A stretch of DNA of 7,992 bases. Source: JALOOE01 sp964423545. GTDB taxonomy: Bacteria; Chloroflexota; Anaerolineae; CG2-30-64-16. How positions within the stretch are numbered: the stretch's first letter is position 1; each line of letters opens with the position of its first letter. The translations under genes and the position numbers were made by a program. Below the pieces are notes generated by a model. The model ran no database searches. It was not told where the DNA came from and was given only the letters and a program-made list of their open reading frames with translations. Location: assembly GCA_964423545.1 (NCBI GenBank), contig CAYRFV010000261.1, forward strand, positions 1 to 7,992, in the 5' to 3' direction. Of the stretch, positions 1 through 7,740 are shown one piece after another.

Positions 1-54
1 CGCCTGCATGATATTGTAGGAAAGCTCAGGGTAAAGGATGTGAGTGTCTGGCAT
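1..54 (-). CDS. GxxExxY-family protein, N-terminal 18 codons only (runs off the left edge)
   Basis: Reading the minus strand from the ATG at 54-52 gives an open frame to base 1: MPDTHILYPELSYNIMQA. The pattern of a hydrophobic residue, then LYPELSY, then a short amphipathic stretch reaching QA, is the usual opening of GxxExxY proteins (PDDEXK_3-type family), whose N-termini commonly read like L-Y-x-x-L-(S/T)-Y-x-I followed by A-x-E-V-H. The diagnostic GxxExxY motif itself would lie just beyond the window, so the call rests on the N-terminus alone. This is the only ATG available in this frame upstream. No clear Shine-Dalgarno sequence precedes it; the leader is C-rich. It is separated from pglZ by a large inverted repeat and is probably not part of the defence operon. 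The biochemical role of the family is poorly defined; a nuclease-like fold has been proposed. Confidence 0.6.
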   Translation of the reverse strand, partial: MPDTHILYPELSYNIMQA

Positions 55-67
55 GATGGGTTGGCGG

Positions 68-175
68 GATCGCGAATGGTGCGAATAGGCGAATGGCACG
101 AATGACTCTCTTTCTTGCCCTCTTCTGATTCTACTTCTTATTCGCGTCATTCGCTCATTCGCGCAATTCGCGATC
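68..175. repeat. Imperfect 36-bp inverted repeat made of GCGAAT/ATTCGC units
   Basis: The left arm (68-103) and the reverse complement of the right arm (140-175) both begin GATCGCGAAT and match at about 29 of 36 positions by eye, with a 36-nt central loop (104-139) that is pyrimidine-rich on the plus strand. Each arm is itself a run of short direct units, GCGAAT or CGAAT, spaced roughly 8 to 10 bases apart. The outer end of the right arm lies in the first base of the complement of the pglZ stop codon (175-177), and the left arm ends 13 bases before the ATG of the next gene. It could fold as a long hairpin in RNA and end or protect the pglZ message. No T-tract follows in the direction of transcription, so it is not a standard intrinsic terminator. 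Together with bases 55-67 it accounts for the whole intergenic region; I see no promoter there. Confidence 0.8.
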
Positions 176-3100
176 TAACCTCCTCCTTTCGGCATCAATC
201 CCAGGATGGCGCCCAGGTTGCCCACGCGGCGAATCACGCGGTCGGTGTTCAGCCGGACCTCGAAGTCAAAGCTCTGCGACTTGCGGATCGCCCGACGGCC
301 ATCGCGGATCGTAGCCGTGATGGTCAGTGTGCGGCGCATCGCCCCGGCGCGGCGCTCGTCCGCGGTCGCGTCATCGGGGTCGGGCCGGAAGCGGTAGACG
401 ACCTCGACCGCGGCCGGCGGGGGCGGTGCGTAGACCACCTGGGAGGGCAGCGGAAAGCGCTCGGGGTCGCGGGCGTAGCTGGCCTCGATGTCGGCGCGCA
501 GTTCTTCGCCCCCAACTGCGGCCGCGGGATTGCGGCGCACCGTCACGGTGAAGGCCGCTTCCTCCCCCTCGATCACCTCGTCCGGTCCGACGATGGGCCC
601 CAACGACAGCAGCCCGTCCTCGCGCGACTTCACGCGCAGGACGACCATCGGGATCATCAACTCCTGCAGCGAGATGCCGCCGTGGGTGTAGGCGTCAGGT
701 CTGTAAGCCGCGCCCTGGCGCTTGAACGAGAAACCGGTAGCCGGGAAGACGATGGCGCGGACCTGCTTCGTCACCGGCGCCCCGCCCCCGACAGTGCGCG
801 TCTCTTGGGCCGGCAACCGAAGCTGTTCCGGCGTGAACGCGATGATATTATCCCGCACCCTCGCGCGGCTGCGCGCCTGCTCGATGGGCACGCGCAGCCG
901 GCAGTTGAGGTAGGAGCAATCTTCCGGCTCGTTCAGGTCGTCATCGTCGAACGGCAACGGCTGCCGCGCCACCGGTCCGAAGCCATGGTCCGCGGTGATG
1001 AAGACTTTGGCGCCGGGCGCCAGCCGGCGCAGGATTGCCATGACTTCGGTTTCCAGGACGCTCTTGATGTGTTGTTGGTAGATGAATGCCAGCGGCCGGG
1101 TCGGGACTTCACGTCCGTCAGGCAGCGTCCGCAACTGAACTTTGTGCAGTTCCTTGTCGCACAGCTCGAAGATGTAAACATCCAGGTTGCCGGCCCGATA
1201 GCGCACCGTTTCGCCCGTACCGAGTCCTTCAGGCGCCAGCACTTCCACCGTCGTCTCGCAGCCGAGCTCGCGGGCCAGGCCAGCTCGCAGCAGCGTGTCT
1301 TCGCCCGTCCGGCTATCGAACTGATCCGCTGGGGCGCCCGCGCAGATGGCCTTGCGCGTGATGTGCGTCTCCGATGGCAGCAATGACAGCCCCGGAATGT
1401 CGGCGATGAGTTCCATGCTGTCGGCCAGCATCGGACGGAGTAACTCGTCCCAGATGTCGTAGCGCATGCCGTCGAAGATCAGCAGGACTGCGTGCTCGGT
1501 GCTGGGATCCCAGTGCGGCTTCAGGCAGCGCCGCAGGAATTGGGCCGTGAGGCACGGAGCCGTCCCGGACGGAGCCATCCCTGATGGTTCCGAATCTGCC
1601 GCAACGCCCCCGCGCGCGTCGCCTTTGATCCACCCGGGGTACTGCCGCGCAATCAGGAGCTGGAAGCGCCGGTTGACCTCCTCCAGGCTCCGGCGCACCT
1701 CGCCGCCGATCTCCCCGATCCTGACTCTGAGGCGCGCCACGGCATTGGCGAAGACCGAGGGCAGCTCATCCTCTCGCCGGGGCAGCAGCACGCCGCTGTC
1801 GGCCAGGCGTTCCAGGGCCGAGAGGCTGACCTCCAGCCGGTTGAGCCGCTTGTCGTTCCAGGCGCCGCGGAAGAAGTCGAATGTCAGCCTGCCGTCCGGG
1901 CGCACCTTCAGTGCTTTCACCACACCTGCCAGCTCGGCCTGAAGGGTGCGCACTTCGGTCGCCAGTCGGTAGGCCTCGCACAACGCAGTCCAGCATGGAG
2001 AGGGCCGGCTCTCGATGAAGCCGCTGCTCCACGGGGCAGCAGCGGCGCCGTCTGCGGAGGCGGCGCTGTCTGTGGAGACGCCGCCACTTAGGGTGGCGCT
2101 GCCACTCGGAGTGGCGGCGCCAAAGATGGCGGGGCCAAAGATGGCGTTGTTGATGCGGAGATGTTCGGGGCGGACACCCGAGGAACCCGCAAGGGGCGCC
2201 CCAACGATGGGGGCCAGGACGTCGTCCAGCGCCAGGAGAAGCGCCAGGGAACGCAGGAGGACCGAGTATCGCTCCCGCTCGACGACACCGGCGAAGCCAG
2301 CCGGTTGCTCGAGGCGCAGATGGTCCACCAGCAAGAACTGGAGCGCCCGCGCGTCCAGGCCCGCCTCAACAGCAGCCAGGTCGCGGTCGGCCTGCGTCGG
2401 GTCGAGGGTGACCAGCTTCGGCGCCGCTTCAGCCAGTACGCCTGGGTCCATCGAGGCCATCGAGGCGAACGCCGGGTCGATGTTCGCCAGCAACAGCCGC
2501 CATTGTTCGGTGTGCTGCGCCAGGATCGCCGACAGGTAGAACGCCCGCGTTACGGCTTCCGGATCGTGATCGGTGAACCAGCGGAAAGGTGCAGGCGCTC
2601 GGCTTAGCTCCTCCTTGATCGGCCGGGTGACCTCCGGCGCCAGCGCTTCCAGCTCGGCAAGCGCATCATGCGCCAACAAGCCGATCCGCCAATAGTCCTC
2701 GCTGCTCGGTTTCTTGAAAGCTGCACCCGGGATGCCAAGCGCAGCGTAGGCTACGATTACCTTGAAATCATAGTCGGTGAAACGCCCCGAACCCGCCGTG
2801 CCCGGAAGGGCGGGGCATGCTATTCTCAGGTTGCGGTGGGCAGTCAGGACGCCGTCCAGATGGCGCACAATGAGCCGCGCATAGAGTGGATCGTTCGCCT
2901 CTGCGGGCCAATCGGGGTCCCCCGACGTCTCCCGCAGAAACTGTCTCAAGTCCAGCTCGATGCACGCCTGAGACGGGATGCGCGCCAGGAGATCGGGATA
3001 GAACGGCGCGGATGCCACCTGCATGCTCCGGGCCTGGCGGCGTTTCAGCGGCGTCTGATCCCAGCACAGCAGCTTATTGGCCTCTTCTTTGCGTGCCTGC

Positions 3101-3279
3101 TCATACTTCCAACGAAAGAGCAGGTTGGTCGCAAACGGGATCACCGTGAATTCGTGTGCTTTCCCCCAGGCGTTGAGGTCATTGGCCATCCCTTGCGTCA
3201 GGCCCAAGGGGTCGCGCACGATCACCGTCGGCTCGTCTTTGACCGCTTCTAGTTGTGCGAGGAACCAGCGTTTGAGCAT
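175..3279 (-). CDS. pglZ: PglZ-domain protein (alkaline phosphatase superfamily) of a BREX/Pgl-like defence system
   Basis: A 1,034-residue protein. The N-terminal part has the PglZ-like pattern VIVRDPLGL (about residues 19-27) and a later FRWKYEQ. A helical middle region follows, then the phosphatase domain at about 595-885. The metal-site motifs are visible: LLIFDGMRYD with D603, PSETHITR (635-642) where the nucleophile Ser/Thr is expected, TADHGFG with D764 and H765, and YTHGGISLQE with H866, followed by the hydrophobic segment typical after this motif. About 890-1030 looks like a beta-rich C-terminal domain. In BREX and Pgl systems PglZ is an essential core component; its substrate is unsettled. 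I chose the ATG at 3279 (MLKRWFLAQL) because the open frame extends up to 3453 only by overlapping the C-terminus of the upstream ATPase in another frame, giving 58 unlikely Arg/Ser-rich residues. The start lies 4 bases after the ATPase stop with only a weak AGAG before it, which suggests translational coupling. Two hairpin-derived linkers (residues about 379-412 and 565-579) are unusual. The protein is longer than many PglZ proteins, partly because of these linkers and the C-terminal domain. Confidence 0.9.
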   Translation of the reverse strand: MLKRWFLAQLEAVKDEPTVIVRDPLGLTQGMANDLNAWGKAHEFTVIPFATNLLFRWKYEQARKEEANKLLCWDQTPLKRRQARSMQVASAPFYPDLLARIPSQACIELDLRQFLRETSGDPDWPAEANDPLYARLIVRHLDGVLTAHRNLRIACPALPGTAGSGRFTDYDFKVIVAYAALGIPGAAFKKPSSEDYWRIGLLAHDALAELEALAPEVTRPIKEELSRAPAPFRWFTDHDPEAVTRAFYLSAILAQHTEQWRLLLANIDPAFASMASMDPGVLAEAAPKLVTLDPTQADRDLAAVEAGLDARALQFLLVDHLRLEQPAGFAGVVERERYSVLLRSLALLLALDDVLAPIVGAPLAGSSGVRPEHLRINNAIFGPAIFGAATPSGSATLSGGVSTDSAASADGAAAAPWSSGFIESRPSPCWTALCEAYRLATEVRTLQAELAGVVKALKVRPDGRLTFDFFRGAWNDKRLNRLEVSLSALERLADSGVLLPRREDELPSVFANAVARLRVRIGEIGGEVRRSLEEVNRRFQLLIARQYPGWIKGDARGGVAADSEPSGMAPSGTAPCLTAQFLRRCLKPHWDPSTEHAVLLIFDGMRYDIWDELLRPMLADSMELIADIPGLSLLPSETHITRKAICAGAPADQFDSRTGEDTLLRAGLARELGCETTVEVLAPEGLGTGETVRYRAGNLDVYIFELCDKELHKVQLRTLPDGREVPTRPLAFIYQQHIKSVLETEVMAILRRLAPGAKVFITADHGFGPVARQPLPFDDDDLNEPEDCSYLNCRLRVPIEQARSRARVRDNIIAFTPEQLRLPAQETRTVGGGAPVTKQVRAIVFPATGFSFKRQGAAYRPDAYTHGGISLQELMIPMVVLRVKSREDGLLSLGPIVGPDEVIEGEEAAFTVTVRRNPAAAVGGEELRADIEASYARDPERFPLPSQVVYAPPPPAAVEVVYRFRPDPDDATADERRAGAMRRTLTITATIRDGRRAIRKSQSFDFEVRLNTDRVIRRVGNLGAILGLMPKGGG
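1545..1587. repeat. Three in-frame mini-hairpins at exact 15-bp period inside pglZ
   Basis: Three perfect 5-bp stems with 3-base loops start at 1545, 1560 and 1575: CCGTG-AGG-CACGG, CCGTC-CCG-GACGG and CCATC-CCT-GATGG. The third extends to a 9-bp stem with one G-T pair (1571-1591). The units differ in sequence but keep the palindrome and the spacing. On the coding strand they give the pentapeptide series around PSGMA-PSGTA-PCLTA (residues about 565-579), a linker just before the phosphatase domain. Confidence 0.8.
2045..2145. repeat. Six tandem mini-hairpins inside pglZ
   Basis: Six short hairpins lie head to tail with centres near 2055, 2073, 2090, 2108, 2124 and 2139, that is about 18 bp apart and then 15 bp apart. 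Examples: stem 2045-2053 with 2058-2066 (one G-T pair), GTCT-GTGG-AGAC at 2068-2079, GCCACT-CGG-AGTGGC at 2101-2115, and two copies of GCCA-AAGA-TGGC at 2119-2130 and 2134-2145. They encode an Ala/Gly/Ser/Thr-rich stretch (IFGPA, IFGAA, TPSGSA, TLSGGV, STDSAA, SADGAA) at residues about 379-412 of PglZ, between two helical regions. Confidence 0.8.
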
Positions 3280-3283
3280 GGCT

Positions 3284-6200
3284 CTACTCGATCTGCAACA
3301 CCGGCAAGGTGTCCCCATCGGGGTCCGTCTCGATCTCTGCCAGTCGTTCTTCGAGGAAATGGCGGAATTCTTGCACGATGGCTGCGACCTGACCCCGCTC
3401 GATCGTGGTACTCGAGGGGTGGAAAGCTGTGAGTGGCACCCGCTTGACGACAATCCGGCGCAGATAGCGGTTGATTAGGCCGACGATGCCGGCTGGCGCG
3501 CCGGCGCCAGCCGTGGGATCAGCCAGACAGGCGCCGATCAGGTAGGCGCGCGTCTCGGCGGCTGTATCACAGGCCAGCAACGCCGCGATGGTCGGCTCGC
3601 TTGCCCCCTGCGCCATGCGCTCACGAATAGCCGGATTGTGGAAGACCTGCATCTTGCCCATCACTGCTGTATCCATCCGCCGTCCGGCCTCGTCAGCCGC
3701 TCCGCGCGCCGCATCCAGGTAGACCTGGCCATTCGCGAAGGTCAACCCGCATTCGTGGATCGGGCCTCGGTGAAGCTGATCCTGAATCGAAGCCCGCGAA
3801 GCGGAAGGGCAGGCGAAAATGCCACGCTGGAGATCAACCAATCCTGCGCGCAGTCCATCTGTCACTGCCGGCTGCAATGCACTGATGCCTTCAAGGATAC
3901 CCAGTGCATGCAGTTCGTCTCCGTTTAGGACAGCGTCGATGCGCTTACACTGGTCCTCGAGGCGGTCGAGGACTGTATCATGCCATGCAGCATAAATGGC
4001 CGTGTACTCGCGGATCAGCCCCCAGATCGTCTCAGCGTCCCCCGGTTGGGCCACAGGCGGGCCGATCAGCTCGGTGCGCAGTTTGACGTCTGAGTCTATA
4101 TACGCTTGCGGTCGCGCCAACTTATCAGCCACGCACGCTTGGGTTCGGCGCACAGCCTTCAGATCGGCGTGCTCCGGCAATGGATGATCCCGGTAAGCGC
4201 AGCCGGCCAGGAGTTCCGTCTCGTAGCCCACGAAGCGCGTCACGTCCCGATAGTTGCGCAGCCGGTTCGCCAGGTCGTCGGTTTCCGACTGCGATGCCTG
4301 CGCCTCGTCAAACGCTGCGTAGCCCAATGCCTGTTTCAGCCCGTGCAGCAGCAGCATGATATCGTCGCCGCCAGCGGAAGCGCCACCCGCAGCGGCGCTT
4401 CCGCCGATATCGGTAGCGAACAACCCGGCGATCTGCGCCAGCTCCCGCTCGTATGGGTTGGCCGCGCGCAGCGCTTCGAACAGGCTGCGCGCTTTGGCGA
4501 TCGTGCGTTGGCTGGATTCTCGCTCGACGGCAAACAGATCGCGCAGCCGGGTGCGGTATGCCGAGATGGCTGCGCCGTCGCAATCGGCAGCGATGCTCTC
4601 CCCCAGGAGCTTTTCGGCATACGGCCGCAGCACCTCCCAGTTCTCGGGTCTGGCCATCTTCTGTACGTCGGTCAGCGCATCCAGCACCTTGACCGAAAAA
4701 TCCACGGTCGCCAGGTTCGATGCCTCCAGCGCCGTGTAGGGCAGCCCGGATCGTGGCCCGAGCCCGACCCGCACTTTGCCGGCCTGGACCAGGCACAGGA
4801 GGAAAATCTGCACCATGCGGCGCGTGAGGCCGTAGTCCCGCGGGCCGCCGATGCCGGGGCCACCGAGGCCCATGAAGTTCTTGTAGAGCGTCTCGACCTT
4901 CATGGCCTGGCGCTCGTCGACCAGCCTGTCGTCGATGAAATTCCACAGTTCGGTCACGTAGGGGTTGGCCGTGGTGTCTAGTTCCCGCTCGGCGCCCCGT
5001 CGCATGATCTTCAGTCCGTAGCCGAAGTTTTGCGCCGCGCTGATGTTCTGATCGGGTCGCGCATTCGGCGGAATGCGTCCCGTTCTGACGATGCCGTTGA
5101 TGACCTTGACCCCTTCCTCCTTGCGGAAGATGAAGGGGTGCGGAAATTCGATGTCCCGCGAAACGTAGGTTGCGTTCAAGACACGGGCCACCAACGGCTC
5201 GAGGATCGAGGCCAGTTCGCCTGCCACATGAAAGTCCATCTGCGTGTTGTTCAGCGCGTCGATCCGGCCGCGGGCGTAGCTGTTGTCCACGATCTTGGCG
5301 ATCTTGCCCATGTCCGACTGGAGTGCGTTGGCCACCCAGGTGATGACGGCCACCGCGTCTTCGCTGTCCTTGCCCCGGCCCCCCCAGGTCTCCACCATTT
5401 TGCGATAGGCGGCGAGGTCGAGCAGCCGGTCGCGCTCCTCCTGTGTCAGCTCCGCAGGCGTCCACAACAGCACACGCGCATCACCGCACGTGGTCAGCAG
5501 CTTGTGGATCGCTTCGGCGGAAGCCGGCCGGCTGCTGACGTAGAGCGCGAAGTCCAGATCGGTCTGGTCGGTGTCGATCCTGCGCAGAGGTGCGCTGTCG
5601 GCAGCCATGCGCGCGAGATTGTGCATCGCGACCAGTCCGGCCACGAGCCGGCCCCGCCACGTGACCTCCACGATGTGGTCATCGGGGCGCCCTCCCAGGC
5701 GGAGCTGCACTGGCTGCGCTGCCGACGTCAACCCCGTTGACGCGGCTGCGATCTCGCGGAAAAGGGACTTCACGCCGCTGGACAGATCAAGTGTCATCTG
5801 ACGTGTTTGCACCGGCCACTCGTCGAGCGCCAGCAGGAACTCCCACGCCTCGCGTTGTCTGGCCTCGTTGGACTCGGCCTCGTCGCGCGCTTTGCGGAAT
5901 TCCTGTCGCGGGTCTACCCGCGTGAGGATGGGATCGAAGCGATAGCGTGGCCGGCCCTCTTCGTCCAGGCTCTCGGCGACCTGGCTCAGCTCCTTGCGCA
6001 GGTTAGCCGCCAGCGTCTCATAGTGCTGAACGTTCTCATCGGGGGTGGCCTGGGCGTCGCGCTCGATGAGGACGCCGTTGGCGATCTCTTCTGCGGTGAT
6101 GCCGCGTTGCCGCGTGCGGGCCAGGTAAACCAGGAACAGGGTCTGGACGATGCGGATCGCCTTGTCGCGGTGGACCTTCAGGTACCCTTTCGTCATGCCT

Positions 6201-6336
6201 TCGATTTGGCCTCGGCAGGCCTCGTACGCCCGATAGTCGTCTTCACGCTTGGTCTTGATGGCGACGAGGCCGGCATGGACCCCGCTCGGCTCCTCCTCGT
6301 AGTTCACCGCCTCGTCGAACAGCTCCCACAGCCGGA
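3284..6336 (-). CDS. Giant BREX/Pgl-type ATPase (PglY/BrxC/DUF6079-like), C-terminal segment after the assembly gap
   Basis: This segment gives 1,016 residues from RLWELFDEAV to the stop at 3286-3284; the first full codon after the gap is at 6334. It continues the ATPase encoded at 6347-7737. Visible parts, numbered within this segment: a conserved-looking junction NYEEEPSGVH (11-20); a helical, possibly winged-helix region with HRDKAIRIVQTLFLVYL then GITAEEIANGVL (55-89); a mixed alpha/beta region with DLDFALYVSS and DARVLLWTPAELTQEERDRL (259-304), which resembles the strand LLWTP followed by LTxEE found in large PglY-type ATPases; a second helical region near 455-525; and a long helical tail. 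A Gly/Ala linker at 641-654 and another at 941-949 coincide with DNA hairpins. CPSAS (842-846) and IHECGL (859-864) may be the remains of a zinc-binding site. The product should act with PglZ, whose gene begins 4 bases downstream. Reading this frame rightwards through the gap gives 56 spurious residues before the N run; they are a shadow of the N-terminal segment. Exact subfamily is uncertain. Confidence 0.85.
3490..3513. repeat. Perfect 10-bp-stem hairpin inside the ATPase gene
   Basis: The left arm CGGCTGGCGC (3490-3499) and right arm GCGCCAGCCG (3504-3513) are exact reverse complements around the loop GCCG. The coding strand reads it as TAGAGAPAG, a small-residue linker about 70 residues before the C-terminus of the ATPase. 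It is like the hairpin-encoded linkers in pglZ but single. Confidence 0.75.
4374..4413. repeat. Perfect 11-bp-stem hairpin followed by a 10-bp palindrome inside the ATPase gene
   Basis: GCGGAAGCGCC (4374-4384) and GGCGCTTCCGC (4394-4404) are exact reverse complements with a 9-base loop. The palindrome CCGATATCGG (4404-4413) abuts it. The coding strand reads the region as TDIGGSAAAGGASA, a flexible linker between two helical parts of the ATPase. Confidence 0.75.
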
Positions 6337-6346
6337 NNNNNNNNNN
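6337..6346. other. Assembly gap (10 N) inside the ATPase gene
   Basis: Ten undetermined bases. On the minus strand the right flank ends with GAA CT (Glu plus CTN, which is Leu whatever follows) and the left flank begins TC CGG CTG (a codon xTC, which is Phe, Leu, Ile, Val or, if x spans, still one residue, then Arg-Leu). The two protein frames join only if the true gap is 2 bases modulo 3. Ten is 1 modulo 3, so the N run is a placeholder rather than a measured length, and the apparent frame change is an artefact. A 2-base gap would give GTEL-x-RLWELF. Confidence 0.95.
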
Positions 6347-7737
6347 AGTTCCGTGCCTTGCGCCTTGATCTGGTGCTTGAGCGTCTGGTGCATGAAGTGA
6401 ATCGCGGAGCGCGTGGTCGTCAATTCGTAGGTGATCGCTCGCAAGACCTCCAACGCTGGCTTGTGGAACGGAAAGAAGCGTTTGAACTCCTCCTCGCCGA
6501 TGCTGGACGGCCATGTAAACCCGCGCTTGTAGTGGAGATAGTAGGCGCCGATCGCGCCGGGGTTGACGATTTCGCGGACCCGCGCCAGGACGATCTCGTA
6601 GTAGTCCTTGTCGTTTTCCAGCAGTTTGACGAGCTTGAGACGGTCGTCGGCAATGATGTTCTTGACGCCCATCTTGCCCTCGATGGCCTGCTGCGCCGCA
6701 CAGACCGTCCAGATCGGCAGGTTGTGCACCTTCGCCAGACGATTGGCCAGGACAACGAGGGTTTGCTCATCGTCGGTCCGTTGGTCCTCATCGCGGTTCT
6801 TCATGAAGAGGGAGACTTCGTCCAACACCAGCAATATGCCGTTGTACCCTTCGGCCAGGATCGTCTCCACCATCTGCTTGAGCACCGCCTCTGGCTCGGC
6901 TGCGATCTGCGGCTGGACCTTGAGGTACTCGGTGTAGAACCGCCACAGCTTATTGCCGCAGCTGCGCTTGTACTCGGGCGACTTGTTCTGCTGGATGTCC
7001 CGGAGGAAGCCGTCGACATCCTCGAACTCGTCCTCGGCGAAGAAGCGTGGATCACGCAGGAACTTCCGCAGTTCGCCCCGGTAGCGCTCCAGGTCCTCCT
7101 GGATGAAACGATCGGCCAGCAGTTCTGCCGGGTAGAGCGATATATTGCGACCCGTCTCGATCTCGAGCTGCTCTTTGGCGGCGTCCAGGATATACTCCGT
7201 GAGCCGGCGACCCTTGTCCGCCAGGCCCACGGCGCCGCTGCCCGTGCCTACCAGGGTTCGCACGATGACAAATATCCCGCGCTTGCCCTTGCCGGCCTTC
7301 GCCTCCAGACCCTCTTCCCAGAAACGGAAAAGGGAGTCGCGCTTGCCGCGACCGGCCTTCTGCTCCTTCTCTTGCACCAGCCGCCATGCCTCGCGCGCAC
7401 CGAGCGCCAGCGCGGAAAGGAAGCACAGGAGATGCGACTTGCCGGAGCCGAACTCGGCCTGAATCCAATAGCCCTGCCCAATCGGATTGTCCCGCTGTTC
7501 GGGTTTGTAGGGAGCCGCCATGCCGCGCAGGATGTCGTTGAGGAAGGGGCGCACCGGATCGATCTGAAACTCCTCGATGGTCTGGAGCTCTGGTCGCCGC
7601 GCCTTGCGCGCAGCTCCGGCATGGGAATCGGCCCAGACGTGTTTCTCCAACGAGTACACGGAGATGATCCTGTCCGGAACGTGACAGATCTCGTCCAGCC
7701 CCTTGCGGGCCGTGAAAAGGTCATCGGCTTTGGGCAT
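6347..7737 (-). CDS. Giant BREX/Pgl-type ATPase (PglY/BrxC/DUF6079-like), N-terminal P-loop segment
   Basis: This segment encodes 463 residues plus a Leu codon cut by the gap. Walker A is AEFGSGKS (residues 94-101, K100), preceded by GYWIQ and followed by HLLCFLSAL. Walker B is ILLVLDE (301-307, D306 and E307), and TVCAAQQ (344-350) sits where sensor 1 is expected. This arrangement, with an N-terminal preamble containing VYSLEKHVW and a Walker A within the first 100 residues, fits the large ATPases of BREX and Pgl systems (PglY, BrxC); I think DUF6079 is the closest label but cannot test it. The region between the Walker motifs is long and has two lysine-rich copies, KAGRGKR (127-133) and KAGKGKR (147-153). 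The ATG at 7737 follows the upstream stop by 3 bases and has AAGGA placed 7 bases before it, so the start is well supported. It would use ATP hydrolysis, perhaps on DNA, for the defence complex together with PglZ. Joined to 3284-6336 the protein is about 1,480 residues, longer than the roughly 1,200 to 1,300 usual for PglY and BrxC. Confidence 0.88.
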
Positions 7738-7740
7738 GAT

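Noticed and set aside
68..175. Intrinsic terminator or CRISPR array
   Set aside because: No T-tract follows the hairpin on the minus strand, and the short GCGAAT units lack the uniform repeat and spacer lengths of a CRISPR array.
115..1386. Long plus-strand open frame (423 codons) opposite pglZ
   Set aside because: It is antisense to the pglZ phosphatase domain, has an Arg/Ala/Asp/His-rich composition with no motif, and begins inside the inverted repeat. Such frames are expected opposite GC-rich genes.
3280..3453. N-terminal extension of pglZ to an ATG at 3453
   Set aside because: The extra 58 residues overlap the ATPase C-terminus in another frame and are Ser/Arg-rich; the PglZ-like sequence begins at MLKRWF from the ATG at 3279.
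4106..4981. Plus-strand open frame (291 codons)
   Set aside because: Antisense shadow of the ATPase; no recognisable motif or start signal.
4308..5465. Minus-strand open frame of 385 codons overlapping the ATPase
   Set aside because: It is a shifted frame of the ATPase, rich in Arg, Gly and His, with no motifs.
6347..6514. ATPase C-terminal segment starting at 6514
   Set aside because: That start reads the N-terminal segment in a wrong frame through the N run; the real frame enters at 6334.
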